Source of the DNA: Gordonia asplenii
GTDB lineage: Bacteria > Actinomycetota > Actinomycetes > Mycobacteriales > Mycobacteriaceae
Length of the DNA stretch: 64,000 nt
Direction of reading: 5' to 3'
Assembly (NCBI RefSeq): GCF_012933505.1
Contig: NZ_JABBNB010000023.1
Location: 44,378 to 108,377 of the forward strand
A program made the position numbers and the translations under genes. Numbering within the stretch: the stretch's first letter is position 1; the number at the start of each line of letters is the position of its first letter. A model generated the notes under the pieces. It was given only the letters and a program-made list of their open reading frames with translations. It was not told where the DNA came from and ran no database searches. Shown here piece after piece: positions 8,743 through 18,162 of the stretch.

Positions 8743-9420
8743 CTAGCGCCCCGTCGGGCGCAGCACGATCTCCTCTGGGCTCGCGTCCGCCGGCGTCAAC
8801 ACCGCGTGCGCCACGGCTGCCGCCACCGTCGAGGGCTTCAGGAAGTTCTCCGGGCGGTATTCGCGGCCTTCGATGGCGACGATGTCCTGCTGCATCTCGG
8901 TGTCGATGCGGCCCGGGAAGATCGACGTCACGCGCAGCGTCGGTTCCTCCAGGCGCAGGGCGTCGGCGAGCGCTTTCAAGCCGAATTTGCTTGCGGCATA
9001 AGGGGCCCAGCCCGCGTTGGCCCGACGCCCCGCGCCCGAATTGATGAACACCAGATGCCCCGACGCCGCACGCAGTGCGGGCAGCAGTACCCGCGTGAGT
9101 TCGGCTGCCGCGATGAGATTCACTTCCAGGAGACGCCGCCACTCGTCCACCGGCGTCATCTCGACCGTCTCCAGGCTGCTGGCGATCCCGGCGTTGTGCA
9201 CCAGTACGTCGAGCGAGCTGATCGCCTCGGCGGCGGCCTCGACCTCGTCGTAGTCGGTCAGCTCGACGGCGAATGTGCTGGCGCCCTCCAATTCGATTGC
9301 GAGAGCGTCTAATTCGGCCGACGGCCGCCCGCCGAGGAGCAGGTCGTGGGTAGGGGCGAGGGCCCGGGCGATGTGTTCGCCCAGGCCCCTGCTGGCTCCG
9401 GTGATCAGTGCGGTCGGCAT
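8743..9420 (-). CDS. short-chain dehydrogenase/reductase
   Basis: 225 residues. Classical SDR pattern: TGASRGLG cofactor loop at 7-14, NAG at 76-78, catalytic Ser128, Tyr141 and Lys145 in YAASK. The substrate cannot be deduced; the protein resembles general SDR oxidoreductases of actinobacteria. ATG at 9420 is the first Met before the Rossmann strand, so the longer upstream frame is discarded. A Glu/Gly pattern rather than Arg after beta2 (LLLGGRPS) suggests NADP(H) through Arg32, with low certainty. Confidence 0.88.
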   Translation of the reverse strand: MPTALITGASRGLGEHIARALAPTHDLLLGGRPSAELDALAIELEGASTFAVELTDYDEVEAAAEAISSLDVLVHNAGIASSLETVEMTPVDEWRRLLEVNLIAAAELTRVLLPALRAASGHLVFINSGAGRRANAGWAPYAASKFGLKALADALRLEEPTLRVTSIFPGRIDTEMQQDIVAIEGREYRPENFLKPSTVAAAVAHAVLTPADASPEEIVLRPTGR

Positions 9421-9443
9421 GCGTAGCAGCCTACCGTCGGACT

Positions 9444-10703
9444 CTAGAACTCTTCGGCTCCGACCAGTACGGCTTGCGGCTCGACGTCGTGCGACACCGC
9501 TGCCCTGGACCGGACCAGGCTGACGGCTGCGACGGCCACGACACAGTAGGCGGCGGCGAACCAGAACGGCGCGGCGCTCGAACCGAACCATTCGGCGAGG
9601 TAGGAGACCAGCACCGCGGCCACGGCCGCACCCATCCACCGCAGGAAGCTGTAGCCGGCGCTGGCCACCGACCGCGGGGTGTCCCCCGTCGACATCGCGA
9701 CGCTGGTGAACAGCGTGTTGAGCACACCCGACGGCAGACCCGACGCGATGACGGCGAAACCGATCAGCGGGACAGATCCCTCCAGGGTGCCGATCGCGGC
9801 GATGGCCATGATCACGCCGTATGCGGTGATGGCGGCCATCACACCGCCCTTCTGACCGAGTCGTGCCGCAATGCGCGGCGCGATGAACACGCCCGAGAGT
9901 GCGGTCAGCAGGCCCCAGCCGAAGAAGATCATGCCGGCGTAGATGGGCCGCAGGTTCATTGCGAACGGTGACCACGCGATGACGGTGAACAGGGCGCCGG
10001 TGTAGAACGCCGAGCCGATGGAGGTGACCAACAGCGTGTGGTTACGCAGGGCCCGCACCGGGTCGAGGAGCTTGACCGGAGTACGCGTCGACCGTGGTGC
10101 ATCCTTGGGAAGCAGTGCCGCACAAAGGATTGCGCCGATCAGCATCAGGATCGCGGTGCCGGCGAACGGGGCCCGCCAGGTCCACTCGCCCAGGATGGCG
10201 CCCAGCAGCGGGCCGATGGCCAAACCGGCGCCCAGGGCCGCTTCGTAGAGCAGGATGGCGCCCGACTGACTGCCCTTGGCGGCACCGACGATGAACGCCA
10301 GAGCCGTCGCCATGAACAGTGCGTTGCCCAGGCCCCACAGCACGCGCAGCGCGATGAGGGTGTTGATGTCGCCGGCGAGTGCGCTCACCCCCGCGGCGAC
10401 GACGATCAGGACCAGTCCCGTGGTCAGGGTGCGTTTGGGGCCGAATCGAGCGGCCGCCCAGCCGGTGATCAGCATGGCGACCACCTGCACGCCCATGTAG
10501 ACGCCGAACAGCAGGGTCAGCTTGCTCGCCGGAGCGTGCAGCGCCTCGGCGATCGACTTGAGGATCGGATCCACCAGGCCGATGCCCATGAACGCGATGA
10601 CTGCGGCGAAGGCCGTGATCCACACGGTCCGGGGCTGCTGGCGCATGGTTTCCAACAATCCGGGGTGGGTGTCGGGCTGGGTCTGTTCATCGGTTTCGAA
10701 CAC
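9444..10703 (-). CDS. MFS transporter, drug-efflux type
   Basis: 419 residues with about 12 hydrophobic helices. The loop between helices 2 and 3 carries GWAAARFGPKRTLTTG, the MFS motif A, and LRVLWGLGNALFMATALAFI matches the helix 4 region of Bcr/EmrB-like and DHA-type exporters. GTG at 10703 is preferred because AAGAAGA lies about 7 bases upstream and it follows the MarR stop by 37 bases. It forms an operon with the upstream MarR regulator, which suggests export of a MarR ligand such as a phenolic or antibiotic compound (inference). Confidence 0.88.
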   Translation of the reverse strand: MFETDEQTQPDTHPGLLETMRQQPRTVWITAFAAVIAFMGIGLVDPILKSIAEALHAPASKLTLLFGVYMGVQVVAMLITGWAAARFGPKRTLTTGLVLIVVAAGVSALAGDINTLIALRVLWGLGNALFMATALAFIVGAAKGSQSGAILLYEAALGAGLAIGPLLGAILGEWTWRAPFAGTAILMLIGAILCAALLPKDAPRSTRTPVKLLDPVRALRNHTLLVTSIGSAFYTGALFTVIAWSPFAMNLRPIYAGMIFFGWGLLTALSGVFIAPRIAARLGQKGGVMAAITAYGVIMAIAAIGTLEGSVPLIGFAVIASGLPSGVLNTLFTSVAMSTGDTPRSVASAGYSFLRWMGAAVAAVLVSYLAEWFGSSAAPFWFAAAYCVVAVAAVSLVRSRAAVSHDVEPQAVLVGAEEF

Positions 10704-10740
10704 GACAAATCTTCTTTCAAACCTAACGGGGAGAGCCACT

Positions 10741-11178
10741 TCAGAGGTTCTCGACCTGCTTGTGTAATTCCTTGAGGGCCTCGGTCGCGGCAGCGAGAGC
10801 GGCTCGGTGTTCATCACTGAGTCCGGCCAATGCGGCGGTCACGGCGTCGTCGCGTTCGGCGCGCACCCGGCGGAGCACGACGCGTCCGTGTTCGGTGAGC
10901 TCGATGACGACGGCTCGACGGTCGGTCGGATCGGCGTGGCGGGTGGCGAGATCGCTTTTGATCAGGCCGTCCACCAGGCTGGTCGCCGTCGGCATGCGGA
11001 TCGATTCGCGCTCGGCGAGTTCGCCCATGCGCATCGGCCCGTGGTCGAACAGTGTGGCCAGCGCCGACGCCTGAGCGGCCGTGTACTCGGTGATGGGGGT
11101 ATGTCTGCGCAATGAGAGGTACAGGCGAGTGAGCGTCGGACGTAGCTCGCTTGCCAGTTTCGCATTGTCGATGGACAT
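10741..11178 (-). CDS. MarR-family transcriptional regulator
   Basis: 145 residues with a winged-helix core: MRMGELAERESIRMPTATSLVDGL is the recognition region (about 49-73) and the wing carries DPTDRRAVVIELTEHG, the hallmark D-x-R-D/R motif of MarR proteins. N- and C-terminal helices should form the dimer. It precedes the MFS exporter in one operon and is likely to repress its own promoter, where two inverted repeats are seen. Confidence 0.92.
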   Translation of the reverse strand: MSIDNAKLASELRPTLTRLYLSLRRHTPITEYTAAQASALATLFDHGPMRMGELAERESIRMPTATSLVDGLIKSDLATRHADPTDRRAVVIELTEHGRVVLRRVRAERDDAVTAALAGLSDEHRAALAAATEALKELHKQVENL

Positions 11179-11185
11179 ATAGATA

Positions 11186-11211
11186 ACCTAATACTTAGGT
11201 ACTCGAAGTAT
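11186..11211 (-). promoter_or_regulatory. MarR operator and promoter region
   Basis: Two overlapping inverted repeats precede the marR start: ACCTAA-TAC-TTAGGT (11186-11200) and ATACTT...AAGTAT (11191-11211). On the minus strand TTGATA lies just upstream and TAGGTT 18 bases after it, a reasonable -35/-10 pair overlapping the palindromes. This is the classical layout of MarR autoregulation. Confidence 0.55.
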
Positions 11212-11257
11212 CAAGCTGATGTGAGCGACCTAACGGGCACCCGGGGGTGTGCCCCGC

Positions 11258-13330
11258 CTAGAAACGTCCGCCGACGCCGATGCGGCCGGCGGTCCCGGTG
11301 CCGCCGAACGACCCCGGGGACCGACCACCGCTGCTGAATCCGCCCCCGAAACCTCCGTCGAATCCGCCCGGACGGCCTGCTGCTCCGCGCAGGAAGCTGT
11401 CGACCAGCACGCCTGCCAGGACTGCCCCGGCCGTCGACGAATCCGACGTCAAGTTGGTCGACTCGGCGTTCTGCCAGGACACGACGTCGGCCTGCGCGGC
11501 CATCAACGCCTGATCGGCGAGGCTGCCCGCACGTCGGGCCAGGTCGGTCATCGTCGCGATGTCCTCGGGCGTGCCGCCGGTCGACCGTTGCGCCTGATCG
11601 AGCAACCGCTGCGCTTCGGCCAGCCGCGTGCGTGCCGTCGCCTGCACGGCGCCGCGCCGGGTCTCGATGAAGTCGACGGCCGCCGACACCTTGGCCGATG
11701 CCGCGGTCATCGACGCCGTGAGCAGCTCGCTGCGTCGCACGCGCTCCGACGATCGCTGTCGTGCGCCGGCCAGCGCAGCGTCGAGTGCGGCGTCCGCCTG
11801 TACCAGCTCGGTGAACGAGCCGAGCAGGTCGTTGACGGCTCCGGTCCGGGCCGACGTGAGCGACGTCTGGGCCGCGGCGATCGCGGTCGTCAGGTCGGCT
11901 GCGCCGTCGCCGCGCGCGGCAAGTGCCTGAGCTTCCGCGATCTCGCCCTCGACCTCGGTGATGAGTGCGGGCAGCTGTGTGCGCGCCGCGCGCAGGTTGG
12001 CCTCGGCGTTGCTGATGGCATCGAGCAGGCGATTGGCCTGGGTGAGCGCGCCTTCCGCGGAGCGGATCGCCGCCACCGCGGGACCCTGCTTGCCGACCGG
12101 CGCGGCGATCGCCTCGCGGCCCTGGTCGGCGGAATCGTCGGCGAAGGTGATCTGCTCGGCTGCCAATTCGATGTTGTGCGCGATCGACGTCAGGGCGTCG
12201 GCACCATATTTGCTGGTCAGGTCGGCGAGCAGTGGTCCGGCGGCAGCCACGCGTGCTTGTGCGGCGACCAGTTCGCGGGTCAACTCGTCGAACCGGGTGT
12301 CGGCGTTGATCAGCAGATTGCGCATCTCGTCGAAGTTCGAGGCCTGTTCGTCGAGTGCGGCGTCGAGGTCGGTGCAGGTGGTGATGATCTGCACCAGCAT
12401 CGACCGGCGTTCGTCGTCGGTCTCCGGAATGGCGTCGTCGAGCCGTTGCCGCAGCGCATAACTGGTCGCCAGCCCGGCGCGGGCCGCTTCGACGGCGTGC
12501 CGGAACGGCGCGGTTTCGACGGTGCCGAACTCGCTTTCGGCGAGCGCGAGCTCGTCGGCGCTGGTGGCGACGGCGTTGTCGGTGTCGGTGAGCACCTCCG
12601 AGGCCCACGGGTCGAGCACCGACAGCGGCTGTGCGGAGAGCTGGTCGGCGGTCAGCTCCTCTTCACTGTCGCGCAGCGCCTCGATGGCCTCCTCGTTCTT
12701 GCGACGCCGAGTGCGTCGCGTGTAGAGGTAGGCGCCACCGCCGCCGACGACCAGCAGGCCGCCCAGTGCGGACCCGACGATCAACCCGGTGTGCGAGGGC
12801 TGCAACTGGTCGGTGATTCCATTCGCTGCCTCGATGCCCGCTTGCGCCCAATTTCCTTGGTGCAGTTGCGGTTCCACGAACTTACTGGCGACGGTGGTAA
12901 GTTTCGCCGAGCTGAGCCCGTCGATGCTCCCGGATGCGTTGAGGTAGTACGAGCGCGAATCCGTGGCGACGGCGAGCAGGACGTCGCCGGTGCCGAGGTC
13001 GCTCATCGACGCGGTCCGCGCAGCCCAGTCCTGGGCGCTGAGGTTGCCGAAGTCGTGGACGTAGACCACCCAGAGTTGAACCTGGTTGTCGGCGTACAGC
13101 TTGTCGATCGTGCTCTGCAGGTTCGCGTGTTGCTGATTGGTGAGTGCGTTGGCGGTGTCGAGAACCGACTGTTGCAGGCGAGTCGGTTCGTCGGCACGCG
13201 CGGGCGCGGCGCCGACCGTTGCCATCGCCAGGGCCATCGCCGCAAGTCCGACGGTCAACACGGCGAGAACCGACGCCGCGAGCAGTCGCTGTAGTGCGGC
13301 GAGCAAAGGCAGACCGGTGCGCAAACCCAT
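11258..13330 (-). CDS. TPM-domain membrane protein with long coiled-coil region
   Basis: 690 residues. A signal peptide ends near AAPARADEP (about residue 45), then a TPM domain (about 50-170; TANALTNQQHANLQSTIDKLYADNQVQLWVV fits its start), a membrane helix near 182-203, a basic stop-transfer RRTRRRKNE, a roughly 400-residue Ala/Gln/Glu-rich helical region predicted to be coiled coil, and a Gly/Phe-rich tail ending GRIGVGGRF. TPM domains occur in plant and bacterial proteins linked to photosystem repair and envelope stress; actinobacterial members of this size have no assigned activity. The Gly-rich end is like those of YgcG-type proteins. Confidence 0.87.
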   Translation of the reverse strand: MGLRTGLPLLAALQRLLAASVLAVLTVGLAAMALAMATVGAAPARADEPTRLQQSVLDTANALTNQQHANLQSTIDKLYADNQVQLWVVYVHDFGNLSAQDWAARTASMSDLGTGDVLLAVATDSRSYYLNASGSIDGLSSAKLTTVASKFVEPQLHQGNWAQAGIEAANGITDQLQPSHTGLIVGSALGGLLVVGGGGAYLYTRRTRRRKNEEAIEALRDSEEELTADQLSAQPLSVLDPWASEVLTDTDNAVATSADELALAESEFGTVETAPFRHAVEAARAGLATSYALRQRLDDAIPETDDERRSMLVQIITTCTDLDAALDEQASNFDEMRNLLINADTRFDELTRELVAAQARVAAAGPLLADLTSKYGADALTSIAHNIELAAEQITFADDSADQGREAIAAPVGKQGPAVAAIRSAEGALTQANRLLDAISNAEANLRAARTQLPALITEVEGEIAEAQALAARGDGAADLTTAIAAAQTSLTSARTGAVNDLLGSFTELVQADAALDAALAGARQRSSERVRRSELLTASMTAASAKVSAAVDFIETRRGAVQATARTRLAEAQRLLDQAQRSTGGTPEDIATMTDLARRAGSLADQALMAAQADVVSWQNAESTNLTSDSSTAGAVLAGVLVDSFLRGAAGRPGGFDGGFGGGFSSGGRSPGSFGGTGTAGRIGVGGRF

Positions 13331-13347
13331 GAAGCCAATCTAGCCGG

Positions 13348-14790
13348 TCACCGCTGGGCTTCTCCTGTGCGCCGCGCCAAGTTACCCATCCGAAGTATCG
13401 CCCGCGCCGCGTTGTAGCCGCTCATTCCGTGTGCCCCGCCGCCCGGCGGCGTCGCCGACGAACACAGGTAGACGCCGTCGACGGGTGTTGCGTACGGGTT
13501 CGCCGACATCACCGGCCGAGCCAGCAGTTGGCGGAGACTGCTTGCGCCGCAACCGATGTCTCCACCGACGAGGTTGGGGTTGTAGCGGCTGTAATCGGCG
13601 GCGGTGATGACCCGGGAGGCGAGGATCACGTCTCGGAACCCGGGTGCGCATCGTTCGATCTCCGCGGTCATCGCCTCGCTCATGTCGACGTCGGAACCGT
13701 GCGGGACGTGGCAGTAGCTCCAGGCGACATGCCTGTTCGACGCCGCGCGGGACGGATCGATCCGGGTCGGTTCGCCGCCGAGCAGCCACGGGCGGAGCGG
13801 ATGGCGACCGGCGGCGACGTCGGCTTCGACCGTGCGGATGACATCGTAGGACGTCGCGAGGTGGAAGGTCGCGGTGCGCGCCAGGTCGCGACCCCGCCAC
13901 GGGATCGGTTCGGACAGCAGGTAGTCGACCTTGCACACGCCCGGACCGTATCGATACCCGGCCAGGCGGCGTCGGTACCCCGCGGGCAGGCGGTCACCGA
14001 GAATCGCCGCCAGCGCCGTCGGGGAAGTATCGAAGAGGACGGCGCGCGCTCGCGGGATCTCGTCGAAAGCCGTTATCTGCCAACCTGTTTCTACTCGTCC
14101 GCTGAAGCCGTGCAGCACGCCGGCCAGGGCGTCGGCGATCGCCTGCGAACCGCCGCGGGCGATCGGCCAACCGGTCGTCGACGCGGCGGCGGTCAACAGC
14201 AGCCCGGCCGCGGCCGACGCGGGAGCCGACGTCGGGCGGATGCCGTGTGCGGCGACGGCCGCGAACGCCGTCTTGGCGTCGTCGGTGGTGAACGCCGCGG
14301 TCAACAGGTCCGTGGAGCAGAGTGCGCGCGGACCGAACGACAGCCACGGCCGCGGATCGTCGGGAAACGACAGGGGCGACAACACTTGTCGCGCCAGGCG
14401 CGCGGGGTCACCGCTGAGCGGGCCGAGGACGCGACGCCACCGCGCGGCGTCGACGCCGAGATTGCGCAGCGTCTGCTCCCAGGACCGTTCGACGCTGAGC
14501 GTGCGCGCGGCGTCGAAGACGTGGGTGAAGGAGACGTCGGGGGTGAGCCATCGCAGCCCGTGCTCGTCGAGCGGCCACCGCATCCATGCCGGTGAGATGA
14601 ACCCGAGCGGATGCACCGCGGCGCAGACGTCGTGGCGGTTGCCGGCCTCGAACAGCTCGCTCGAGCGCAGCCCGCCCCCGATGGTGTCGGCTCCCTCGAT
14701 CACCAGCACCGACCACCCCGCCTCGGCAAAGGTGATCGCGGCAGTCAGTCCGTTGGGCCCGGACCCGACGACCACGGCGTCGTAACTCAT
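13348..14790 (-). CDS. FAD-dependent oxidoreductase, phytoene-desaturase-like
   Basis: 480 residues. The N-terminus YDAVVVGSGPNGLTAAITFAE holds the FAD-binding GxGxxG at 9-14 with an acidic residue ending beta2 (VIEGAD), and the C-terminus holds the CSSATPPGGGAHGMSGYNAA motif that closes the FAD site in carotenoid-desaturase/isomerase-type proteins. Actinobacterial homologues are annotated as NAD(P)/FAD-dependent or phytoene-dehydrogenase-like enzymes of unknown substrate. It is 21 bases upstream-coded from nothing carotenoid-related; the adjacent LLM gene precedes it by 21 bases and may be cotranscribed. Confidence 0.85.
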   Translation of the reverse strand: MSYDAVVVGSGPNGLTAAITFAEAGWSVLVIEGADTIGGGLRSSELFEAGNRHDVCAAVHPLGFISPAWMRWPLDEHGLRWLTPDVSFTHVFDAARTLSVERSWEQTLRNLGVDAARWRRVLGPLSGDPARLARQVLSPLSFPDDPRPWLSFGPRALCSTDLLTAAFTTDDAKTAFAAVAAHGIRPTSAPASAAAGLLLTAAASTTGWPIARGGSQAIADALAGVLHGFSGRVETGWQITAFDEIPRARAVLFDTSPTALAAILGDRLPAGYRRRLAGYRYGPGVCKVDYLLSEPIPWRGRDLARTATFHLATSYDVIRTVEADVAAGRHPLRPWLLGGEPTRIDPSRAASNRHVAWSYCHVPHGSDVDMSEAMTAEIERCAPGFRDVILASRVITAADYSRYNPNLVGGDIGCGASSLRQLLARPVMSANPYATPVDGVYLCSSATPPGGGAHGMSGYNAARAILRMGNLARRTGEAQR

Positions 14791-14811
14791 GCGAGCTACC
14801 GGGACAAGTGC

Positions 14812-15609
14812 CTACCCGTTGCGCCCGTCGCGCCACTTGCACAGTGCCGCAAGGGGACTCAGATCGTAGTCGGGGCCGCCGACGCCGACGGTGAGCAGCG
14901 AGACCCCCTCGTCGGCGAGGGCGTCGGCGCGGCGCAGGATGTCGTCGATGCTGTCGGCGGGGTTGCCGGCCGCCGTCGAGCGTTCGATGGTCTGCGGGTC
15001 GCGGCCGACGGCGGCGCAGTGCTCGGCGAGAATCGCCGACTTGGCCCGGTATTCCTCGACCTGGAGGAACGAATGCCAGATATCACCGTGCTGCGCAACG
15101 TATTTGAGCGTCTTCTTCTCACCGGAGCCGCCGATCAGAACGGGGATGTCGCGCGTCGGAGCCGGGTTGAGCTTGGCCCATCGAGCCTCGATCCGCGGCA
15201 GCGCCTCGCCCAGATCGTTCAATCGTGAACCGGCGGTGCCGAAGTCGTAGCCGTATTCGTCGTAGTCCTTCTTGAACCACCCCGAGCCGATGCCGAGGAT
15301 CAGGCGGCCGGCACTGATGTGGTCGACGGTGCGTGCCATGTCGGCGAGCAACTCCGGGTTGCGGTAGGAGTTGCAGGTGACCAGCGCGCCGATCTGCACG
15401 CGCGTGGTCTGCTCGGCCCACGCTCCCAGCATGGTCCAGCACTCGAAGTGGGCGCCGTCGGGATCGCCGTAGAGCGGATAGAAGTGGTCCCAGTTGAAAG
15501 CGACGTCGATGCCGATGTCCTCGGCGCGTCGAACCGCGTCGCGGATCAGCGCGTACTCCGGAGCGTGTTGTGGTTGAAGCTGGACACCGATACGAATGGG
15601 GAAGGCCAT
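14812..15609 (-). CDS. LLM-class F420-dependent oxidoreductase
   Basis: 265 residues of a luciferase-like TIM barrel. FNWDHFYPLYGDPDGAHFE, GALVTCNSYRNPELLADMARTVD and GRLILGIGSGWFKKDYDEYGYDF are the signature strands of the F420-type LLM group common in mycobacteria and relatives. The ATG at 15609 begins right before the first strand (IRIGVQLQPQ). The predicted cofactor is F420; the substrate is unknown. It is divergent from the C-S lyase gene and upstream of the FAD oxidoreductase with a 21-base gap. Confidence 0.88.
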   Translation of the reverse strand: MAFPIRIGVQLQPQHAPEYALIRDAVRRAEDIGIDVAFNWDHFYPLYGDPDGAHFECWTMLGAWAEQTTRVQIGALVTCNSYRNPELLADMARTVDHISAGRLILGIGSGWFKKDYDEYGYDFGTAGSRLNDLGEALPRIEARWAKLNPAPTRDIPVLIGGSGEKKTLKYVAQHGDIWHSFLQVEEYRAKSAILAEHCAAVGRDPQTIERSTAAGNPADSIDDILRRADALADEGVSLLTVGVGGPDYDLSPLAALCKWRDGRNG

Positions 15610-15682
15610 GACTGCCAGTGTGCCGGGTGAAGATGAACAATGCAGGTGATCTCCGCGACCGAGCAGACGAGACGAGGATCCG

Positions 15683-16825
15683 ATGACCCGACCCCATGCT
15701 CCCGACCTCGACGTTCTCCGGCGTCGCACCAGCGAGAAATGGTCGTTGTACCCCGACGATGTGCTGCCGCTGTTCGTCGCCGAGATGGACTACCAGGTCG
15801 CGCCGTTCATCGCCGACGCGCTGATCGAGCAGATCCGTTGCGACGACTTGGGATACGTCGCGGGCGCCGGCGACGTCGGTGAGGCGTTCGCGGGTTTCGC
15901 CGCCCGACGCTGGGGATGGAGTGTCGATCCGTCGGGGGTTTCGGTCACCACCGACGTCAGCGTGGTGATCGCCGAGGCGCTGCGGGTGATGATCTCGCCG
16001 GGCGACACGGTGGTGATCACCTCGCCGGTGTACCCGCCGTTCTTCGACCTCGTCGTCGAGGCCGGTGGGCGAGTGGCTGATGTGCCGCTGGCGCACGGAC
16101 GGCTGGATCTGGCCGAGATCGCCGCCGCGCTGGCCGACGGTGCCCGCGCCGTTCTGTTGTGCCATCCGCATAATCCATTGGGACACAGTCATTCTCGCGA
16201 AGAGCTGGTCGAACTCGCCGCACTGGCGCAGCGGCACGGCGCGCTCGTGCTGTCCGACGAGATCCACGCGCCGCTCGTCTACGACCCGGGCTTCGTCCCA
16301 TTCCTCTCCTGCGGTGCCGCGGCCCGCTCGATCGGTGTCGCCGCGCACTCGGCGAGCAAGGCGTTCAACCTCGCGGGCGTGAAATGCGCGCTGACGGTCA
16401 CGGCGTCGGAGCCGATGCGGGCGATGATCGCGCGCCAACCCGAGGAGGTGACGTTCCGGACGAGCATCCTCGGGCGGACGGCGACGTCGGCCGCGTATCG
16501 GCTCGGCGACGACTGGCTGGACGCGACGGTCGAGGAGATCCGGGCCGGTCGGGATCTGTTGGGGCGGTTGCTCGACGAGCGACTGCCGCTCGTTCGGTGG
16601 ACGCCGCCCGCGGCGTCGTATCTGGCGTGGCTCGACTTTCGGGGTTACCCGCAACTCGGCGACGACCCGGCGTCGACGCTGCTCGAGACGGCCGGCGTCG
16701 CGCTGCAGGCCGGTCCGCCGTTCGGGCCGTCGGGGGTGGGGTTCGCGCGCCTCAACTTCGCCTGCTCACCGCAGGTGCTGACCGAGGCCGTGGAGCGGAT
16801 CGCGGCTACCGCGACGGTCGAGTAG
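15683..16825 (+). CDS. PatB/MalY-type PLP-dependent C-S lyase (aminotransferase class I/II)
   Basis: 380 residues, the usual size. The PLP lysine is Lys226 in SASKAFNLAG, Asp192 in LSDEIHAPLVY contacts the pyridine nitrogen, and HPHNPLG (Asn164) is the cofactor O3' contact; the N-terminal DVLPLFVAEMDY is the typical MalY/PatB opening. The family cleaves cystathionine or cysteine conjugates to thiol, pyruvate and ammonia. GAGG six bases before ATG supports the start. Specificity (cystathionine versus S-conjugates) cannot be read from sequence. Confidence 0.9.
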   Translation: MTRPHAPDLDVLRRRTSEKWSLYPDDVLPLFVAEMDYQVAPFIADALIEQIRCDDLGYVAGAGDVGEAFAGFAARRWGWSVDPSGVSVTTDVSVVIAEALRVMISPGDTVVITSPVYPPFFDLVVEAGGRVADVPLAHGRLDLAEIAAALADGARAVLLCHPHNPLGHSHSREELVELAALAQRHGALVLSDEIHAPLVYDPGFVPFLSCGAAARSIGVAAHSASKAFNLAGVKCALTVTASEPMRAMIARQPEEVTFRTSILGRTATSAAYRLGDDWLDATVEEIRAGRDLLGRLLDERLPLVRWTPPAASYLAWLDFRGYPQLGDDPASTLLETAGVALQAGPPFGPSGVGFARLNFACSPQVLTEAVERIAATATVE

Positions 16826-16891
16826 GGACCAGCCGCGAAGCGGTGGTCCCGTCATCGAGACCATGCCGCGTCCACTTGTCGTACCCCGATG

Positions 16892-16905
16892 CGAACATAT
16901 GTTCG
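16892..16905. promoter_or_regulatory. LexA SOS box at dinB start
   Basis: CGAACATATGTTCG is a perfect palindrome and an exact match to the core of the actinobacterial LexA consensus TCGAAC-N4-GTTCGA. It overlaps the ATG of the polymerase gene, so LexA bound here would cover the start of a leaderless or near-leaderless transcript. Confidence 0.8.
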
Positions 16906-18113
16906 TGCGGATACCTCAGACCGAACGCAGCGACGCGTCGATCCTGCATGCCGACCTGGACTCGTTCTACGCGTCGGTCGAGCAGCGGGACAACCCCGAG
17001 CTGCGGGGGCGCCCGGTGCTGGTCGGAGGCGGTGTCGTGGTAGCCGCGAGCTATGAGGCGAAGGCATTCGGGGTGCGTTGCCCGATGTCGGGGCGCGAGG
17101 CGATGGCGATGTGCCCCGGTGCGGTCATGGCCCGCCCGCGGTTCGACGCGTACATGGAGGCGAGCAATGCCGTCTTCGAGATCTTCCGGGACACCACACC
17201 TCTCGTCGAGGGCATCTCCGTCGACGAGGCGTTCCTCGATGTCGGGGGACTGCGGCGGATCTCCGGTACGCCGATGGAGATCGCCACGGCGCTGCGGGCG
17301 CGGGTCCGGGCCGACGTCGGGCTGCCGATCACCGTCGGCGTCGCACGCAGCAAGTTCCTCGCCAAGGTGGCCAGCGCCGTCGGGAAACCCGATGGGCTGC
17401 TTGAGGTTCCGCCCGACGCCGAGCTGGAATTCCTGCATCCGCTGCCGGTCCGCCGCCTCTGGGGCGTCGGGGCGATCACCGAGGCCAAGCTCGCCGACGC
17501 CGGGGTGCGGACCGTCGGTGAGCTGGCCGCACTCGGCGAGACGCGACTGTCCGGAGTTCTGGGCCGGGCGTCCGGGCGGCATCTGTATTCCCTTGCGATG
17601 GCGCAAGATCCGCGTCGAGTCGAAACGGGACGTCGGCGCGGATCGATCGGATCGCAGCGAGCGCTGGGACGTCGGCCCAAGACGCCCGACGACCTGGAAG
17701 CGACGCTGATCGCCATCGTCGAGCGGTTGGCGAAACGGTTGCGCAAGGCGGAGCGGCTGACCCGAACCGTGGTGTTGCGCTTACGGTTCGACGATTTCGG
17801 GCGGGCGACGCGGTCGAAGTCGATACTGACGCCCACCGATCGGACCGACGTCATCATGGCGTTGGCGCGCGACTTGTTCCACGACGCGCTGCCGCTGATC
17901 GCCGAACGTGGTTGCACGCTGATCGGATTGTCGTTGACCAACCTCGACGACGCCGATTCCGCCCAGCTGACCCTGCCGTTCGACGACGATCACCAGGAAA
18001 GCCTCGACAAGACCATGGATGATCTGCGGTCGAGATTCGGCGTCGACGCCGTGACCCGGGCCGTGTTGGTGGGCAGACACCACGGCGCGGACGCGCCGAT
18101 GTTGCCGGATTAG
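16899..18113 (+). CDS. dinB: DNA polymerase IV (Y family)
   Basis: 404 residues from ATG 16899. The catalytic DxD-like HADLDSFYASVE is near residue 17, SYEAKAFGVRCPM is the nucleotide-binding segment, and GISVDEAFLDV holds the second pair of acidic residues. A little-finger domain and a C-terminal QLTLPF clamp-binding peptide follow, so it should bind the beta clamp and carry out translesion synthesis. An ATG at 16863 is in frame, but the SOS box lies between the two, mycobacterial homologues begin with MFV, and only the later start leaves the operator next to the transcript start. SOS induction is predicted. Confidence 0.92.
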   Translation: MFVRIPQTERSDASILHADLDSFYASVEQRDNPELRGRPVLVGGGVVVAASYEAKAFGVRCPMSGREAMAMCPGAVMARPRFDAYMEASNAVFEIFRDTTPLVEGISVDEAFLDVGGLRRISGTPMEIATALRARVRADVGLPITVGVARSKFLAKVASAVGKPDGLLEVPPDAELEFLHPLPVRRLWGVGAITEAKLADAGVRTVGELAALGETRLSGVLGRASGRHLYSLAMAQDPRRVETGRRRGSIGSQRALGRRPKTPDDLEATLIAIVERLAKRLRKAERLTRTVVLRLRFDDFGRATRSKSILTPTDRTDVIMALARDLFHDALPLIAERGCTLIGLSLTNLDDADSAQLTLPFDDDHQESLDKTMDDLRSRFGVDAVTRAVLVGRHHGADAPMLPD

Positions 18114-18162
18114 GCGCCGTCGGGAGTCTGTGGCGCGGGCTCGCCGATCCCGCCCCGTCGAG

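Noticed and set aside
11249..13294. Open frame of 681 codons on the plus strand antisense to the TPM gene
   Set aside because: Composition is that of a shadow frame in high-GC DNA; the minus-strand TPM protein has clear signal peptide, domain order and codon bias.
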